From contig NZ_JABMCB010000206.1 of assembly GCF_013359935.1 (NCBI RefSeq), positions 372,001-436,000 of the forward strand: a DNA stretch of 64,000 nucleotides. Direction: 5' to 3'. The translations under genes were made by a program, and so were the position numbers. A model generated the notes under the pieces. It searched no databases and was not told the DNA's origin. It saw nothing but the letters and a program-made list of their open reading frames with translations. This DNA comes from Paenibacillus xylanilyticus. GTDB taxonomy: Bacteria; Bacillota; Bacilli; Paenibacillales; Paenibacillaceae. This document shows positions 49,806 to 58,333 of the stretch, in pieces (position 1 is the stretch's first letter; the number at the start of each line of letters is the position of its first letter).

Positions 49806-50690
49806 TTAATTGCTTTTTTGATGTCCACTTCCTACAGGTACTGTATGTAGAAATTCTTGCTCATAGATCTCGTGGACTCTGTTTAAAACTGCAGCGCCGT
49901 GTTCTTTGAAACGAAGTGATTTCGCTTTGTTTTTAATCAGAAACGTACCTGGCTCGTGTCTAGTTGATGAAAATCCTCCATTGTAGAGCAGGGAAGCGCC
50001 ATGACTTGGATGAGGAAAGAACAGTTTCATGATGGGCTTGATGTAAAAGGGCAGACCGGATTTTTTGTTGCCGCGTAAAGTATTGTTTCCTCCAGGGTCT
50101 ACACTCAGAAGACGAATACCGTCTGTCTTAGCTGCATCGGCTGCTGCCTCATGTGTCCATAAAGAGAGACCAAGCTTCGAAGTGGCATATGGACCAAACA
50201 GCTTCTTGAATTCGGTCGGACGTTCCAGAATATTCAGATCAAATCGTTTTAGCATGTTGAACGCACTGGTTGAAGTGTTAACGACTGTTTTCAGTTGTCC
50301 TTTGAGCAGCAGTCCGTATAATTCCTTGTAAATGATGTAAGGTACCACGGTTTGCAATTCAAAATGCATTTCATGCCCCTGGTCAGAGTAACGAAGCTCG
50401 GAAGCACTGCCTCCTGCATTATTAAACAAGGCGTCAATCGAATCAGTCTCGGACTTAATCTGATCGAGCGCAATTCTTAGGCTTTCATAGTTGGTCAGAT
50501 TAGCCTGAACCAACCGAAGCTGACCTGAACGTAATGCATTTTGGATATCGCCTTGCTCTGCCGGAAAAAGTGAGCGGTTGAGGCCAATAACCTGCCATCC
50601 TTCAACCAATAACATGCGGGTCAGTTCAAGACCGATTCCTGAGGTAGAGCCTGTAATCAGAGCGGTGTGAAGCTTGTTTTGTGTATTCAT
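49806..50690 (-). CDS. SDR-family oxidoreductase, MerR-controlled
   Basis: A 294-residue dehydrogenase resembling retinol-dehydrogenase-type SDRs. TGSTSGIGLELTRMLL near residue 14, NNAGG near 92, catalytic NTSTSAF and YATSKLGLSLW (Tyr-x3-Lys) near 140 and 170. GGAGGTATCT precedes ATG 50690. It is transcribed divergently from a MerR gene and its promoter contains a MerR-type dyad, so it is the likely target. Confidence 0.88.
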   Translation of the reverse strand: MNTQNKLHTALITGSTSGIGLELTRMLLVEGWQVIGLNRSLFPAEQGDIQNALRSGQLRLVQANLTNYESLRIALDQIKSETDSIDALFNNAGGSASELRYSDQGHEMHFELQTVVPYIIYKELYGLLLKGQLKTVVNTSTSAFNMLKRFDLNILERPTEFKKLFGPYATSKLGLSLWTHEAAADAAKTDGIRLLSVDPGGNNTLRGNKKSGLPFYIKPIMKLFFPHPSHGASLLYNGGFSSTRHEPGTFLIKNKAKSLRFKEHGAAVLNRVHEIYEQEFLHTVPVGSGHQKSN

Positions 50691-50740
50691 AGATACCTCC
50701 AAAGGATGGGAATTACAGAACGAATCTGTATGTTGTGTTC

Positions 50741-50771
50741 AGTCTATAATTTGGAGTCGACTCCAAGTCAA
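50741..50771 (-). promoter_or_regulatory. SDR promoter with MerR dyad
   Basis: On the minus strand TTGACT (50771-50766) precedes TAGACT at 19 bases (50746-50741) or TATAGA at 17. The spacer holds the perfect palindrome TTGGAGTCGACTCCAA (50751-50766). Confidence 0.65.
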
Positions 50772-50832
50772 GCACCTGGATTGAAACATTTTTCGGTCTG
50801 AAATCGCTGTTTAATTTTGGGATGTATTCGCC

Positions 50833-50863
50833 TTGACTTGGAGCTGACTCCAAGTTGTATGAT
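50833..50863 (+). promoter_or_regulatory. MerR-gene promoter with 19-bp spacer and dyad
   Basis: TTGACT (50833-50838), exactly 19 bases, TATGAT (50858-50863). The dyad ACTTGGAG-CTGA-CTCCAAGT (50836-50855) fills the spacer, the classic MerR activation geometry. Confidence 0.8.
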
Positions 50864-50888
50864 GGAGGTATGAGGAAGAAGGAGGCAG

Positions 50889-51329
50889 ATGCGGGTGAGT
50901 GGTGAGGTATTGTATTCCATTAAGGAAACAGCAGAGAAGGCTGGGTTATCGGAAGATACCATTCGATATTATGAGAAGATTGAGCTTCTGCCACGGGCCG
51001 ATCGGAAGGCTAATAGGCACCGGGTATATCGGCAAGAGGATATTCGAACCATGAAGCTCATTAGCTGTCTGAAGAAGACAGGCATGTCTCTCGAGGAGAT
51101 GAAGCCATACTTGCATATGTCGATGGATTCGGATCTTGAGGACTTTCCAGAAGAGCGTGAGATGCTGGTGAATCATCGAATGAAAATAGAAGCTCAGATT
51201 GCCTCGCTGCAGCAGGTAGTCGATTTTATCGATGAGAAGCTGGACAAGCGGAGCATGTATCCGGACGAATGCACTCTAACCGCAGAAAAGCAGATGTCTG
51301 TATTTGAAAAAAAGAACATGTTCCTCTGA
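50889..51329 (+). CDS. MerR-family regulator
   Basis: A 146-residue regulator: winged HTH (about 7-75; LYSIKETAEKAGLSEDTIRY, YEKIELLPRADRKANRHRVY, RQEDIRTMKLISCLKKTGMS) then a dimerisation helix (NHRMKIEAQIASLQQVVDFI). No metal-binding Cys cluster, so it probably senses an organic effector through the short C-terminal tail. The ATG at 50889 follows AAGGAGG; GTG 50895 is an alternative. It controls itself and the divergent SDR. Confidence 0.9.
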   Translation: MRVSGEVLYSIKETAEKAGLSEDTIRYYEKIELLPRADRKANRHRVYRQEDIRTMKLISCLKKTGMSLEEMKPYLHMSMDSDLEDFPEEREMLVNHRMKIEAQIASLQQVVDFIDEKLDKRSMYPDECTLTAEKQMSVFEKKNMFL

Positions 51330-51351
51330 TCGCCACGTTCCGTTGAACTCG

Positions 51352-51383
51352 AAAACCCTCGTCTTGAAGACGTGGGTTTTTTC
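51352..51383. terminator. Bidirectional terminator
   Basis: AAAACCC-CGTCTT pairs with AAGACG-GGGTTTTTT between the convergent MerR and AraC genes. Confidence 0.75.
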
Positions 51384-51390
51384 ATTTCTT

Positions 51391-52323
51391 TTAACTTTCG
51401 ATTTGCAGAGCATGACGAAGACGTTTGATATCGCTTTTTGGGGGCAGGCCATACATTCGGGCATATTCCCTGCTGAATTGCGAAGGGCTCTCATATCCAA
51501 CCTGAAACGCCGCATTGGCTGCATCGGTCGTACCTGCAATCAGCATGCGCCTGGCTTCCTGCAATCGGATCTGTTTCTGGAATTGTATAGGGCTCATGGT
51601 GGTGATGGCTTTGAAATGATAATGAAGGGAGGAAGAACTCATATTAATCATATCCGCAAGCTGCTCAACCCGCAGGGGTTTGTCATATTCGGATTGGATG
51701 ACTTCAATTACCTTGGCAATGTGCTGGGCGTGACTGTTTTGAACCGCAAACTGTTTAATGGAATGTCCGTGTTCATCCTGAATAATTCGATACAGCATCT
51801 CACGGATGAACAGGGGGGCAAGTACAGGAATGTCATCAGGTGTGTCGAGCAGTCGAATCAATCGAACAGCCGCTTCGAGAAGTGAAAGCTTGGTGGAGCT
51901 GACAAATAATCCTCGCTGCGTTGCATTGTCGGGTTTGGATTGTAAAGAAGCAGCATCCTGTATTAGATCGAAAATCTGTCCAGAGTCAAAATCAAGACGC
52001 ATACATAGATAGGGCTTCTCTGAAGAAGCCTGAACAACCTGTCCTGAAATAGGCAAGTTTACGGAAGCTACCAAATATTGTGTCAGGTCGTAGGTGTAGC
52101 TTTCCCGGCCGAGTATGACTAATTTGGAGCCTTGAGCAACAATGCAGAGAGCAGGTTGGTGAACGGAATATATGGGCTCGGAAATCTCCGAGGCACGGAT
52201 CAAAGAAAGCGATGGAATGGCTGTGGGATGAATCCCGTCATTTGGAGTAAAACGCTCGATAAGATGAGCCATTTCCTGCTGCTGCCGTGTGACATGGTTA
52301 TCCGTCTCTAATGATGAAAGCAT
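51391..52323 (-). CDS. AraC-family regulator (AraC_N type)
   Basis: A 310-residue regulator. The N-terminal AraC_N sensor (about 15-190; LSLIRASEISEPIYSVHQPA, LCIVAQGSKLVILG) is followed by the double HTH (about 205-305; LRVEQLADMINMSSSSLHYH, FKAITTMSPIQFQKQIRLQE, AAFQVGYESPSQFSREYARM). ATG 52323 is preceded by AAAGGAGG at 11 bases. It is divergent from the Atu4866-SDR operon and may control it. Confidence 0.9.
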   Translation of the reverse strand: MLSSLETDNHVTRQQQEMAHLIERFTPNDGIHPTAIPSLSLIRASEISEPIYSVHQPALCIVAQGSKLVILGRESYTYDLTQYLVASVNLPISGQVVQASSEKPYLCMRLDFDSGQIFDLIQDAASLQSKPDNATQRGLFVSSTKLSLLEAAVRLIRLLDTPDDIPVLAPLFIREMLYRIIQDEHGHSIKQFAVQNSHAQHIAKVIEVIQSEYDKPLRVEQLADMINMSSSSLHYHFKAITTMSPIQFQKQIRLQEARRMLIAGTTDAANAAFQVGYESPSQFSREYARMYGLPPKSDIKRLRHALQIES

Positions 52324-52485
52324 GGAGTATACATCCTCCTTTCGTGAATCTTCTTCTGTTATTCTAGAATGTCCTGGAGGAATAGGCAAGATTACTGCTG
52401 GATTCTTCTATCGGGTAGGATGTGATCTCCTCCATAATGAGGATAAGCAATTGAAGCTTATGCAGAACAGAGAGGAGGCAGGAAG

Positions 52486-52791
52486 ATGAAACACAATCCA
52501 TCAGTTAGCAGACAGGAGAATAGCCACCCTTATGTTGGCATGTGGGTAACGAAGGACGGTTATATCCGGCACGAGCTGCTCCCGAACGGGCGATATGATG
52601 AAGCCAGAGGTCAAAGGCAAAGTGCATACCAAGGGAGTTATGTGGTCGCAGGAGACCATATTGAATATGTGGACGATACCGGATTTACAGCGGATGGAGA
52701 TTTCATAAACGGCATTTTGTATCATGCAGGCATGGTTTTGTACAGGGAATTAAACGATAACCAATATGAAGGAGAGATTACACATGTTTAA
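52486..52791 (+). CDS. Atu4866-family protein
   Basis: A 101-residue protein of the Atu4866 family of unknown function, recognisable by YVGMWVTKDGYIRHELLPNG, GQRQSAYQGSYVVAGDHIEY and VDDTGFTADGDF. GAGAGGAGGCAGG precedes the ATG. In other genomes it sits beside AraC regulators and SDR genes, as here. Its last codons overlap the SDR start by 8 bases, implying coupling. Confidence 0.85.
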   Translation: MKHNPSVSRQENSHPYVGMWVTKDGYIRHELLPNGRYDEARGQRQSAYQGSYVVAGDHIEYVDDTGFTADGDFINGILYHAGMVLYRELNDNQYEGEITHV

Positions 52792-53521
52792 TATCAAAGG
52801 AAAAGTTGTTGTCATTACGGGGGCGAGCAGCGGAATTGGGGAGGCTGCGGCCCGTTTGTTGGCACAGCAAGGAGCGCATGTGGTCATTGGAGCAAGACGT
52901 GTCGAGCGTTTGCAGGCACTGGCTTCCTCAATTCGTTCAGAGGGGGGTTCTGTGGAGTTTCAGGCATTGGATGTTACCCGGCTGGAGGAAATGCAGAGTA
53001 TTATGGATTTGGCGCTTACTCGCTTCGGGCGTCTGGATGTTGTTATTAACAATGCAGGCGTGATGCCTCTTTCCCCTCTTGAAGCGTTAAAAGTAGACGA
53101 ATGGAATCGGATGATCGATGTCAATGTTCGGGGAGTACTGCACGGGATTGCGGCCGGCTTGCCAGTAATGAGAAAACAGAGTAGTGGCCAATTCATCAAT
53201 TTGGCTTCCATTGGTGCTTATACCGTTTCACCAACGGCATCCGTATATTGCGCAACCAAATACGCGGTCCGTGCGATCACGGAGGGCCTGCGTCAGGAAG
53301 TGGGTGGAGATATTCGGGTAACCCTCATTTCCCCAGGGGTGACCGAATCGGAACTGGCCGAGACCATCTCGGATACAGAAGCGCGTGAGCTGATGAAAGA
53401 TTATCGGCGTGTATCCATCCCGGCATCAGCCATCGCCCACAGCATCTTGTATGCCATCAGCCAACCGGCTGAGGTGGATGTCAATGAAATTGTCGTCAGA
53501 CCAACTGCAAGTCTGGCTTAA
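52784..53521 (+). CDS. SDR-family oxidoreductase
   Basis: A 245-residue classical SDR (VVVITGASSGIGEAAARLLA near 7-26, NNAGVMP near 88, NLASIGAY and YCATKYAVRAI for the catalytic Ser, Tyr and Lys). AAGGAGAG precedes ATG 52784; the in-frame ATG at 52766 lies before that site. Likely reduces an aldehyde or ketone; co-translated with the Atu4866 gene. Confidence 0.92.
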   Translation: MFNIKGKVVVITGASSGIGEAAARLLAQQGAHVVIGARRVERLQALASSIRSEGGSVEFQALDVTRLEEMQSIMDLALTRFGRLDVVINNAGVMPLSPLEALKVDEWNRMIDVNVRGVLHGIAAGLPVMRKQSSGQFINLASIGAYTVSPTASVYCATKYAVRAITEGLRQEVGGDIRVTLISPGVTESELAETISDTEARELMKDYRRVSIPASAIAHSILYAISQPAEVDVNEIVVRPTASLA

Positions 53522-53578
53522 GGCAGAGACTCTTTTGGTATATAATAGAATCAATTATACGAAAAGAGGAATAACACG

Positions 53579-54481
53579 TTGACTCTGCAACAATTAAAGT
53601 ATGTGATTGAAGTTGCCACGCGCGGCTCCATGAATGAAGCAGCCAAACGGCTATTTATTTCTCAGCCCAGCCTGTCGAACGCCATTCGCGATTTGGAACA
53701 GGAGATGCGCATTACCATTTTTGAACGTACAAATAAGGGGATTTCGTTATCCAAAGAAGGGGTGGAATTCCTCAGTTATGCCCGTCAGGTCGTAGAACAG
53801 GCTGAACTGCTGGAGAATCGTTATCTGAATGCCAAGCCCTCTCCGCAGCATTTCTCGGTATCAACCCAGCATTATGCGTTTGCAGTTAATGCCTTTGTAC
53901 GTCTGGTGCAGCAGTATGGACAAGATGAATACGAGCTGGCTCTGAGGGAGACCAAGACATATGAAATTATCCAGGATGTAAAGAGCCTGCGAAGTGAAAT
54001 CGGGATCCTGTATTTGAACGAGTTCAATGCCAAGGTAATTAACAAATTGTTAAAAGATGCTGGACTGGTGTTCACTAGCCTGTTCACGGCTAAACCGCAT
54101 ATTTTCATCAGCGTAAAGAACCCGCTGGCTAAGCAAGAATCCGTAGCGATTGAGCAGCTTCAGGATTATCCTTACCTGTCATTTGACCAAGGGGAATACA
54201 ATTCATTTCATTTTTCCGAAGAGATTCTGAGTACGTTATCCCATCCCAAGAGCATCCAGGTCAATGACCGGGCAACATTGTTTAATTTGCTCATTGGTCT
54301 GAACGGTTACACAATCTCAACAGGTGTTCTCAGTGCAGACTTGAATGGAAATGAGATTATCCCTGTTCCATTGGAATGTGAGGAGACGATCAATGTGGGC
54401 TGGATTAGCCACAAAAGCACCTCTCTCTCCAATCTTGGTGTGGAGTATGTCAAAGCCCTGCATGAGGCCATAGAATCTTGA
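53579..54481 (+). CDS. LysR-family transcriptional regulator
   Basis: A 300-residue regulator with N-terminal HTH (LTLQQLKYVIEVATRGSMNE, AAKRLFISQPSLSNAIRDLE) and a periplasmic-binding-protein-like effector domain (about 90-295). A TTG start at 53579 follows AAAAGAGG. TATAAT occurs at 53541 within a probable promoter. Its target is not apparent; terminator follows. Confidence 0.9.
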   Translation: MTLQQLKYVIEVATRGSMNEAAKRLFISQPSLSNAIRDLEQEMRITIFERTNKGISLSKEGVEFLSYARQVVEQAELLENRYLNAKPSPQHFSVSTQHYAFAVNAFVRLVQQYGQDEYELALRETKTYEIIQDVKSLRSEIGILYLNEFNAKVINKLLKDAGLVFTSLFTAKPHIFISVKNPLAKQESVAIEQLQDYPYLSFDQGEYNSFHFSEEILSTLSHPKSIQVNDRATLFNLLIGLNGYTISTGVLSADLNGNEIIPVPLECEETINVGWISHKSTSLSNLGVEYVKALHEAIES

Positions 54482-54573
54482 TTGCACAGGGCATACAGGC
54501 TAATAATCCTAATATTTTGCAGATAAAATTGGAAAAAATTTTATACCTGGGTTGAGCTCAGGCGCTGAATATA

Positions 54574-54607
54574 GACCATTTCCGGGTAACCGGGAATGGT
54601 TTTTTTG
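54574..54607 (+). terminator. Terminator after the LysR gene
   Basis: ACCATTTCCGG pairs with CCGGGAATGGT, followed by TTTTTT. Confidence 0.8.
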
Positions 54608-54697
54608 TCATTTTAATGGAGTATGGCTCTAAAGAGTTGGTATAATGAAAAATAGTATATTTAGGAGTAGTGGAATGGAATGAGAGGAGAACGGTTG

Positions 54698-55441
54698 GTG
54701 AAGGTTTTATATCGTAATATGAGTGAACAGCATGCGTTAACCGTATATGACACAACCAAGCTTTATGGGGAGAAGGGGCGTTTTAGGGTTTTGGAGTTTT
54801 CGAATGAGGCAGTGCAGGGGGCTATGGATCTGGAAAAGCCTTCACGAATGCTTCTTGAATACCCAAGAGCGATGGTTCATCTAATGGAACGGAATCATCC
54901 TGATTACGAAACTGTTTTTGTGGTGGGGCATGGAATCGGTACCCTGTCGACTTACCTGTCGAACCGCCTTGTTAAGATCGCCGAGCTGGACGAAGAAGTG
55001 GTTGAACTAAGCAAAACTTTATTTGGATACAAAGGCAGTGAGGTCATGGTGGGAGATGGTCGGGAGCTGCTGCAGCAGGAACCATCCGGAATGTATGATT
55101 ATATTATTGTCGATGCCTTTACTGCAACGGGGACACCCATGCAGTTTACCTCCAGATCTTTTTTTGCCATGGTTCAGGACAGGCTTCGGTCTGGAGGAAG
55201 CATACTCTTGAATGTTTTCGGGCGTGCGGGCAATGACAGACTGGTAAACGCCATATATGCAACGCTGGCGGAACAGTTTGCTTACACACGTTCTTTTGCA
55301 CTGCCCACAGAAACGCAGGAAGAGATCCAAAATCGCATCCTGGTGGGCAGCAGCGCGCCCATTGATTTCCAATCGAGGTTCATGGCTGGCTTCGTGGAGC
55401 AGGAGCCTGGAGAAGGTTATATCATCGTGGATGAACTTTGA
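54698..55441 (+). CDS. Spermidine-synthase-like methyltransferase-fold protein
   Basis: A 247-residue Rossmann-fold protein. The nucleotide-binding VFVVGHGIGTLSTYLS (about 74-89), the acidic strand IAELDEEVVELSKTLF, VMVGDGRELL and DYIIVDAFTATGTP match the spermine/spermidine synthase group. The usual catalytic Asp region is present as VDAF, but the family N-terminal domain is shortened. A GTG start at 54698 with GAGAGGAGA is preferred; ATG 54680 (six codons earlier) is an alternative. Confidence 0.8.
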   Translation: MKVLYRNMSEQHALTVYDTTKLYGEKGRFRVLEFSNEAVQGAMDLEKPSRMLLEYPRAMVHLMERNHPDYETVFVVGHGIGTLSTYLSNRLVKIAELDEEVVELSKTLFGYKGSEVMVGDGRELLQQEPSGMYDYIIVDAFTATGTPMQFTSRSFFAMVQDRLRSGGSILLNVFGRAGNDRLVNAIYATLAEQFAYTRSFALPTETQEEIQNRILVGSSAPIDFQSRFMAGFVEQEPGEGYIIVDEL

Positions 55442-55604
55442 GTAAGTTGGAGAAGGCAAACGCCTTATTTTATATTTGGCATGGAGTTATCAATGTTAAT
55501 TGAAGAAAATGTAAAAAAATTCACACAAAATTCATACATTCATAATACCTTTCGTTTAGAATAGAAGGAATATGCCTTTTCATGGAAATCCGGGGGAAGC
55601 ACTA

Positions 55605-57221
55605 ATGATCGCAGAGAACAAAGCATCCAGATTGCAGGGAAAAGTAAGAAACATCAAGAAAATCAGTCTTACCGCCCTGCTCAGTGGACTAGTCTCCATT
55701 TCGGTGCTGATGACATTAACCATCATGTTTATTTCATCCTATACATCTCAGAAGCAGTCACTCATTGATAATACCTTATCTCTCAACTATTCGAGCGCAG
55801 CGCAAATGAGTCAGACACTGGATTCGCTATTCCAGTCCATGCAAAACAGCTTGAAATATGCTGCAGACTATTTTCCGCAAATGGACTATTCGGATACGGA
55901 AAAATTGGATTCGACGCTGGAATTGATTCGCAGCAGCAGTAACTTTTTTAATTCAGTCACTTTAGTGGACGACAAGGGAGTCATTCGTAGCGCATCACCT
56001 TATTCTAATAAAAACATTGGAATGCAGATTAGCTCTAATGCTGCAAAGAAAGCTTTTGAATCGAGAGCATCCTATATTTCGGAAGCCTATCAATCGCCTC
56101 TTTCGAAGCGCAGAATTGTGTTTGTAAGTGAACCCATCTTTGATGCTGCGGGAGTGTTTAAGGGGATGATCGGCGGGAATATTTTTCTGCAGGAAAATAA
56201 TATTTTGAACCTATCATTTGGAAGTCAATTGAAGACGAGTAATGGCTCATATTTTTTTATTGTCGATGCCAAGGGAACACTTTTATTTCATCCAGATACC
56301 AAACGGATTGGCGAAAATATCAGTAAAAATGAGGTCGTGCAGAAATTGCTCGATAATCAAACAGGTAAGGAACAGTACAAAAATCTGGCGGGCGTAGACT
56401 CCCTTGCCGGGTATCAGAAGGTGCCGGCTACCGATTGGGGTGTGGTTGTCGTATCTCCTACCCAGACCGTGTACGATCAGCTGAATGAGCATATCCGCAT
56501 GTTATTGTTGTACACTTCGGTTCCATTTCTCATTCTGACCCTGATTGTCATTCGCGTGGCACGGAAGCTGGCGAGTCCTTTTGTATATCTGGCGGACCTC
56601 GTTCATCAGGTGGATCAGGGGAAGGTGGACCTGCCAACAATGAGGCCTCATTGGAACCGGGAAGCGGATTTGCTGACCCGCACGGTTTTGGGTGCGTTGG
56701 CGAATTTCCGCAAACAAACGGATCAGCTCACCTATGACGCCAGAACCGATGTGTTAACAGGTATGACGAATCGCAGGACGTTTGAAGAAGTCATTCAGCA
56801 ATGGATTGATGAACAGGTAACATTTTCGATTATTGTCATTGATATTGACCGGTTCAAATCCATTAACGATACTTACGGACATCACGCTGGAGATCAGGTT
56901 CTTAAACATATTGCGGGTCTGATCAAGTTAGCCGTTCGTCCGCAGGATGTAAGTTCCCGCTTTGGCGGGGAAGAATTTGTGGTCCTGCTTCGACACACCG
57001 AGTCTGACACCGCCTATCAGATCGCCGAGTATATTCGCATATCGGTTGAGGCAAGTATCATGCCGGTAGACCGTTCGGTAACCATTTCCGCAGGCATTGC
57101 CGAGTATCCGCTGCATTCATCCTCTGCCACGGAACTGTTTCATCTGGCGGACAATGCGCTGTACCAGGCGAAGGAAGAAGGCCGTAACCGTACCGTAACC
57201 ATTCAGACCGTCGAAAAGTAA
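55605..57221 (+). CDS. Membrane diguanylate cyclase with Cache sensor
   Basis: A 538-residue c-di-GMP synthase. TM1 at about 23-45, an extracytoplasmic dCache sensor (about 50-285; NFFNSVTLVDDKGVIRSASP, ISEAYQSPLSKRRIVFVSEP, GSYFFIVDAKGTLLFHP), TM2 at about 290-310, a HAMP-like linker, and GGDEF domain (about 375-535) with DIDRFKSINDTYGHHAGD and the active RFGGEEF. The inhibitory I-site RPQD lies five residues before GGEEF. ATG 55605 is preferred to ATG 55572 because GGGGGAAG is spaced for it. Confidence 0.9.
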   Translation: MIAENKASRLQGKVRNIKKISLTALLSGLVSISVLMTLTIMFISSYTSQKQSLIDNTLSLNYSSAAQMSQTLDSLFQSMQNSLKYAADYFPQMDYSDTEKLDSTLELIRSSSNFFNSVTLVDDKGVIRSASPYSNKNIGMQISSNAAKKAFESRASYISEAYQSPLSKRRIVFVSEPIFDAAGVFKGMIGGNIFLQENNILNLSFGSQLKTSNGSYFFIVDAKGTLLFHPDTKRIGENISKNEVVQKLLDNQTGKEQYKNLAGVDSLAGYQKVPATDWGVVVVSPTQTVYDQLNEHIRMLLLYTSVPFLILTLIVIRVARKLASPFVYLADLVHQVDQGKVDLPTMRPHWNREADLLTRTVLGALANFRKQTDQLTYDARTDVLTGMTNRRTFEEVIQQWIDEQVTFSIIVIDIDRFKSINDTYGHHAGDQVLKHIAGLIKLAVRPQDVSSRFGGEEFVVLLRHTESDTAYQIAEYIRISVEASIMPVDRSVTISAGIAEYPLHSSSATELFHLADNALYQAKEEGRNRTVTIQTVEK

Positions 57222-57248
57222 CAGAACAGACGGGTATTATCCTCTATA

Positions 57249-57298
57249 GATTACACCAAAAAAGCTGATCCCTTGTGAAAGGGACCAGCTTTTTTGGC
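57249..57298. terminator. Bidirectional terminator
   Basis: AAAAAAGCTG-CCTT pairs with AAGG-CAGCTTTTTT between the convergent GGDEF and HxlR genes. Confidence 0.8.
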
Positions 57299-57300
57299 CA

Positions 57301-57660
57301 TTACACTTCCTGTGACTTGGCCTGAACTTCATTTGTATATGTCTCTCCCCAGTCACGCATGCTGTAGATGATTGGACGCAGTGTTTCTCCAAAGGGGGTA
57401 AGCGAGTATTCCACTTTGGGAGGTACTTGAGGGTAAATCTCCCGGTGTACAATCCCGCTGCTCTCCAATTCTCTTAATTGCAAGGTGAGCATTCGCTGCG
57501 TAATGTCCGGAAATAACTTTCTGAGTTCATTGAATCGCAAAGAACCCGAAAACAAGTGATACAGAATGGCACCTTTCCATTTGCCCCCAATGACACTAAG
57601 TGTAACTTCCACAGCACAACCATAGGGTTTCAGGCATGCTTCTGTTGAAATTTTTTTCAT
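57301..57660 (-). CDS. HxlR-family regulator
   Basis: A 119-residue winged-helix regulator with the family signature YGCAVEVTLSVIGGKWKGAI (about 13-32), LRFNELRKLFPDITQRMLTL and LTPFGETLRPI. Two N-terminal Cys (positions 9 and 15) could sense electrophiles as in YodB/HypR. The ATG at 57660 follows GGAGGGC. The DoxX gene 221 bases upstream in the same direction is a plausible partner. Confidence 0.9.
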   Translation of the reverse strand: MKKISTEACLKPYGCAVEVTLSVIGGKWKGAILYHLFSGSLRFNELRKLFPDITQRMLTLQLRELESSGIVHREIYPQVPPKVEYSLTPFGETLRPIIYSMRDWGETYTNEVQAKSQEV

Positions 57661-57702
57661 ATATCTGCCCTCCGTAAGCGATTGTGTATAGAATCAATTT
57701 AA

Positions 57703-57713
57703 GTACTACGTAC
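57703..57713. promoter_or_regulatory. Candidate HxlR operator
   Basis: GTAC-TAC-GTAC, an 11-base dyad about 45 bases upstream of the HxlR start, of the GTAC-type recognised by this family. Confidence 0.45.
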
Positions 57714-57805
57714 CCAAAATGCGTGTATAATCTCTTCAAAGCATATCATGTCTGATTCGGATTATAAACCCTGGTACCGAATGAGTTGAGTAAGGAAAAA
57801 CAACA

Positions 57806-57842
57806 AAAAGCCCGGTTTCGCCATGCGAAACAACGGGCTTGT
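57806..57842 (-). terminator. Terminator of the DoxX gene
   Basis: AAGCCCG-TTTCGC pairs with GCGAAA-CGGGCTT; on the minus strand it is followed by TTTGTTGTTTTT. Confidence 0.75.
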
Positions 57843-57880
57843 GAGGATGAATAATAAACAAACAAGTCAGGTTTAAAAAT

Positions 57881-58276
57881 TTACATCAAGGCGTCAAGTG
57901 AGTAGGCCCCGGCACCAGCCAGTCCCACCCCGACCAAAGAGCCAAGGATGACGAGATTGTATTCATATCCTCCATTGAGGTTCCATAGTCCCTTGCCTGC
58001 GTGTACTTTCACGATCGCAACAGCCATGGGTATAAACAGCAGTATCGACCCAACTGCGGTCCACAATCCTGCGACGAACAACAATCCGCCAATCAGCTCG
58101 GCAAGTCCAGCGCACACAGCTAGGGCTCTCGCAGGCTTGAGCCCGATTGCTTCAAAAAATGAAGCTGTGCCTGAGATGCCTTCACCGCCAAACATGCCAA
58201 ACAGCTTTTTGCATGCATGACCCATCATAAGGGACCCAATGACAAGCCGAATAACTAGCAATCCTGTGTCCAGCAT
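57881..58276 (-). CDS. DoxX-family membrane protein
   Basis: A 131-residue protein with four predicted membrane helices (VIRLVIGSLMMGHACKKLFG; ALAVCAGLAELIGGLLFVAG; GSILLFIPMAVAIVKVHAG; NLVILGSLVGVGLAGAGA). DoxX proteins are linked to quinone or redox functions. AGGGGAAG precedes the ATG at 58276. It is followed in the same direction by an HxlR regulator, a pairing seen in other Firmicutes. Confidence 0.88.
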   Translation of the reverse strand: MLDTGLLVIRLVIGSLMMGHACKKLFGMFGGEGISGTASFFEAIGLKPARALAVCAGLAELIGGLLFVAGLWTAVGSILLFIPMAVAIVKVHAGKGLWNLNGGYEYNLVILGSLVGVGLAGAGAYSLDALM

Positions 58277-58333
58277 AAAATCTTCCCCTTCTCTTGATGT
58301 GTGAATCCGATCGCTTTCTGTAACGGTTATACG

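Noticed and set aside
51304..51885. 193-codon plus-strand frame after the MerR gene
   Set aside because: Antisense to the AraC regulator; no coding features.
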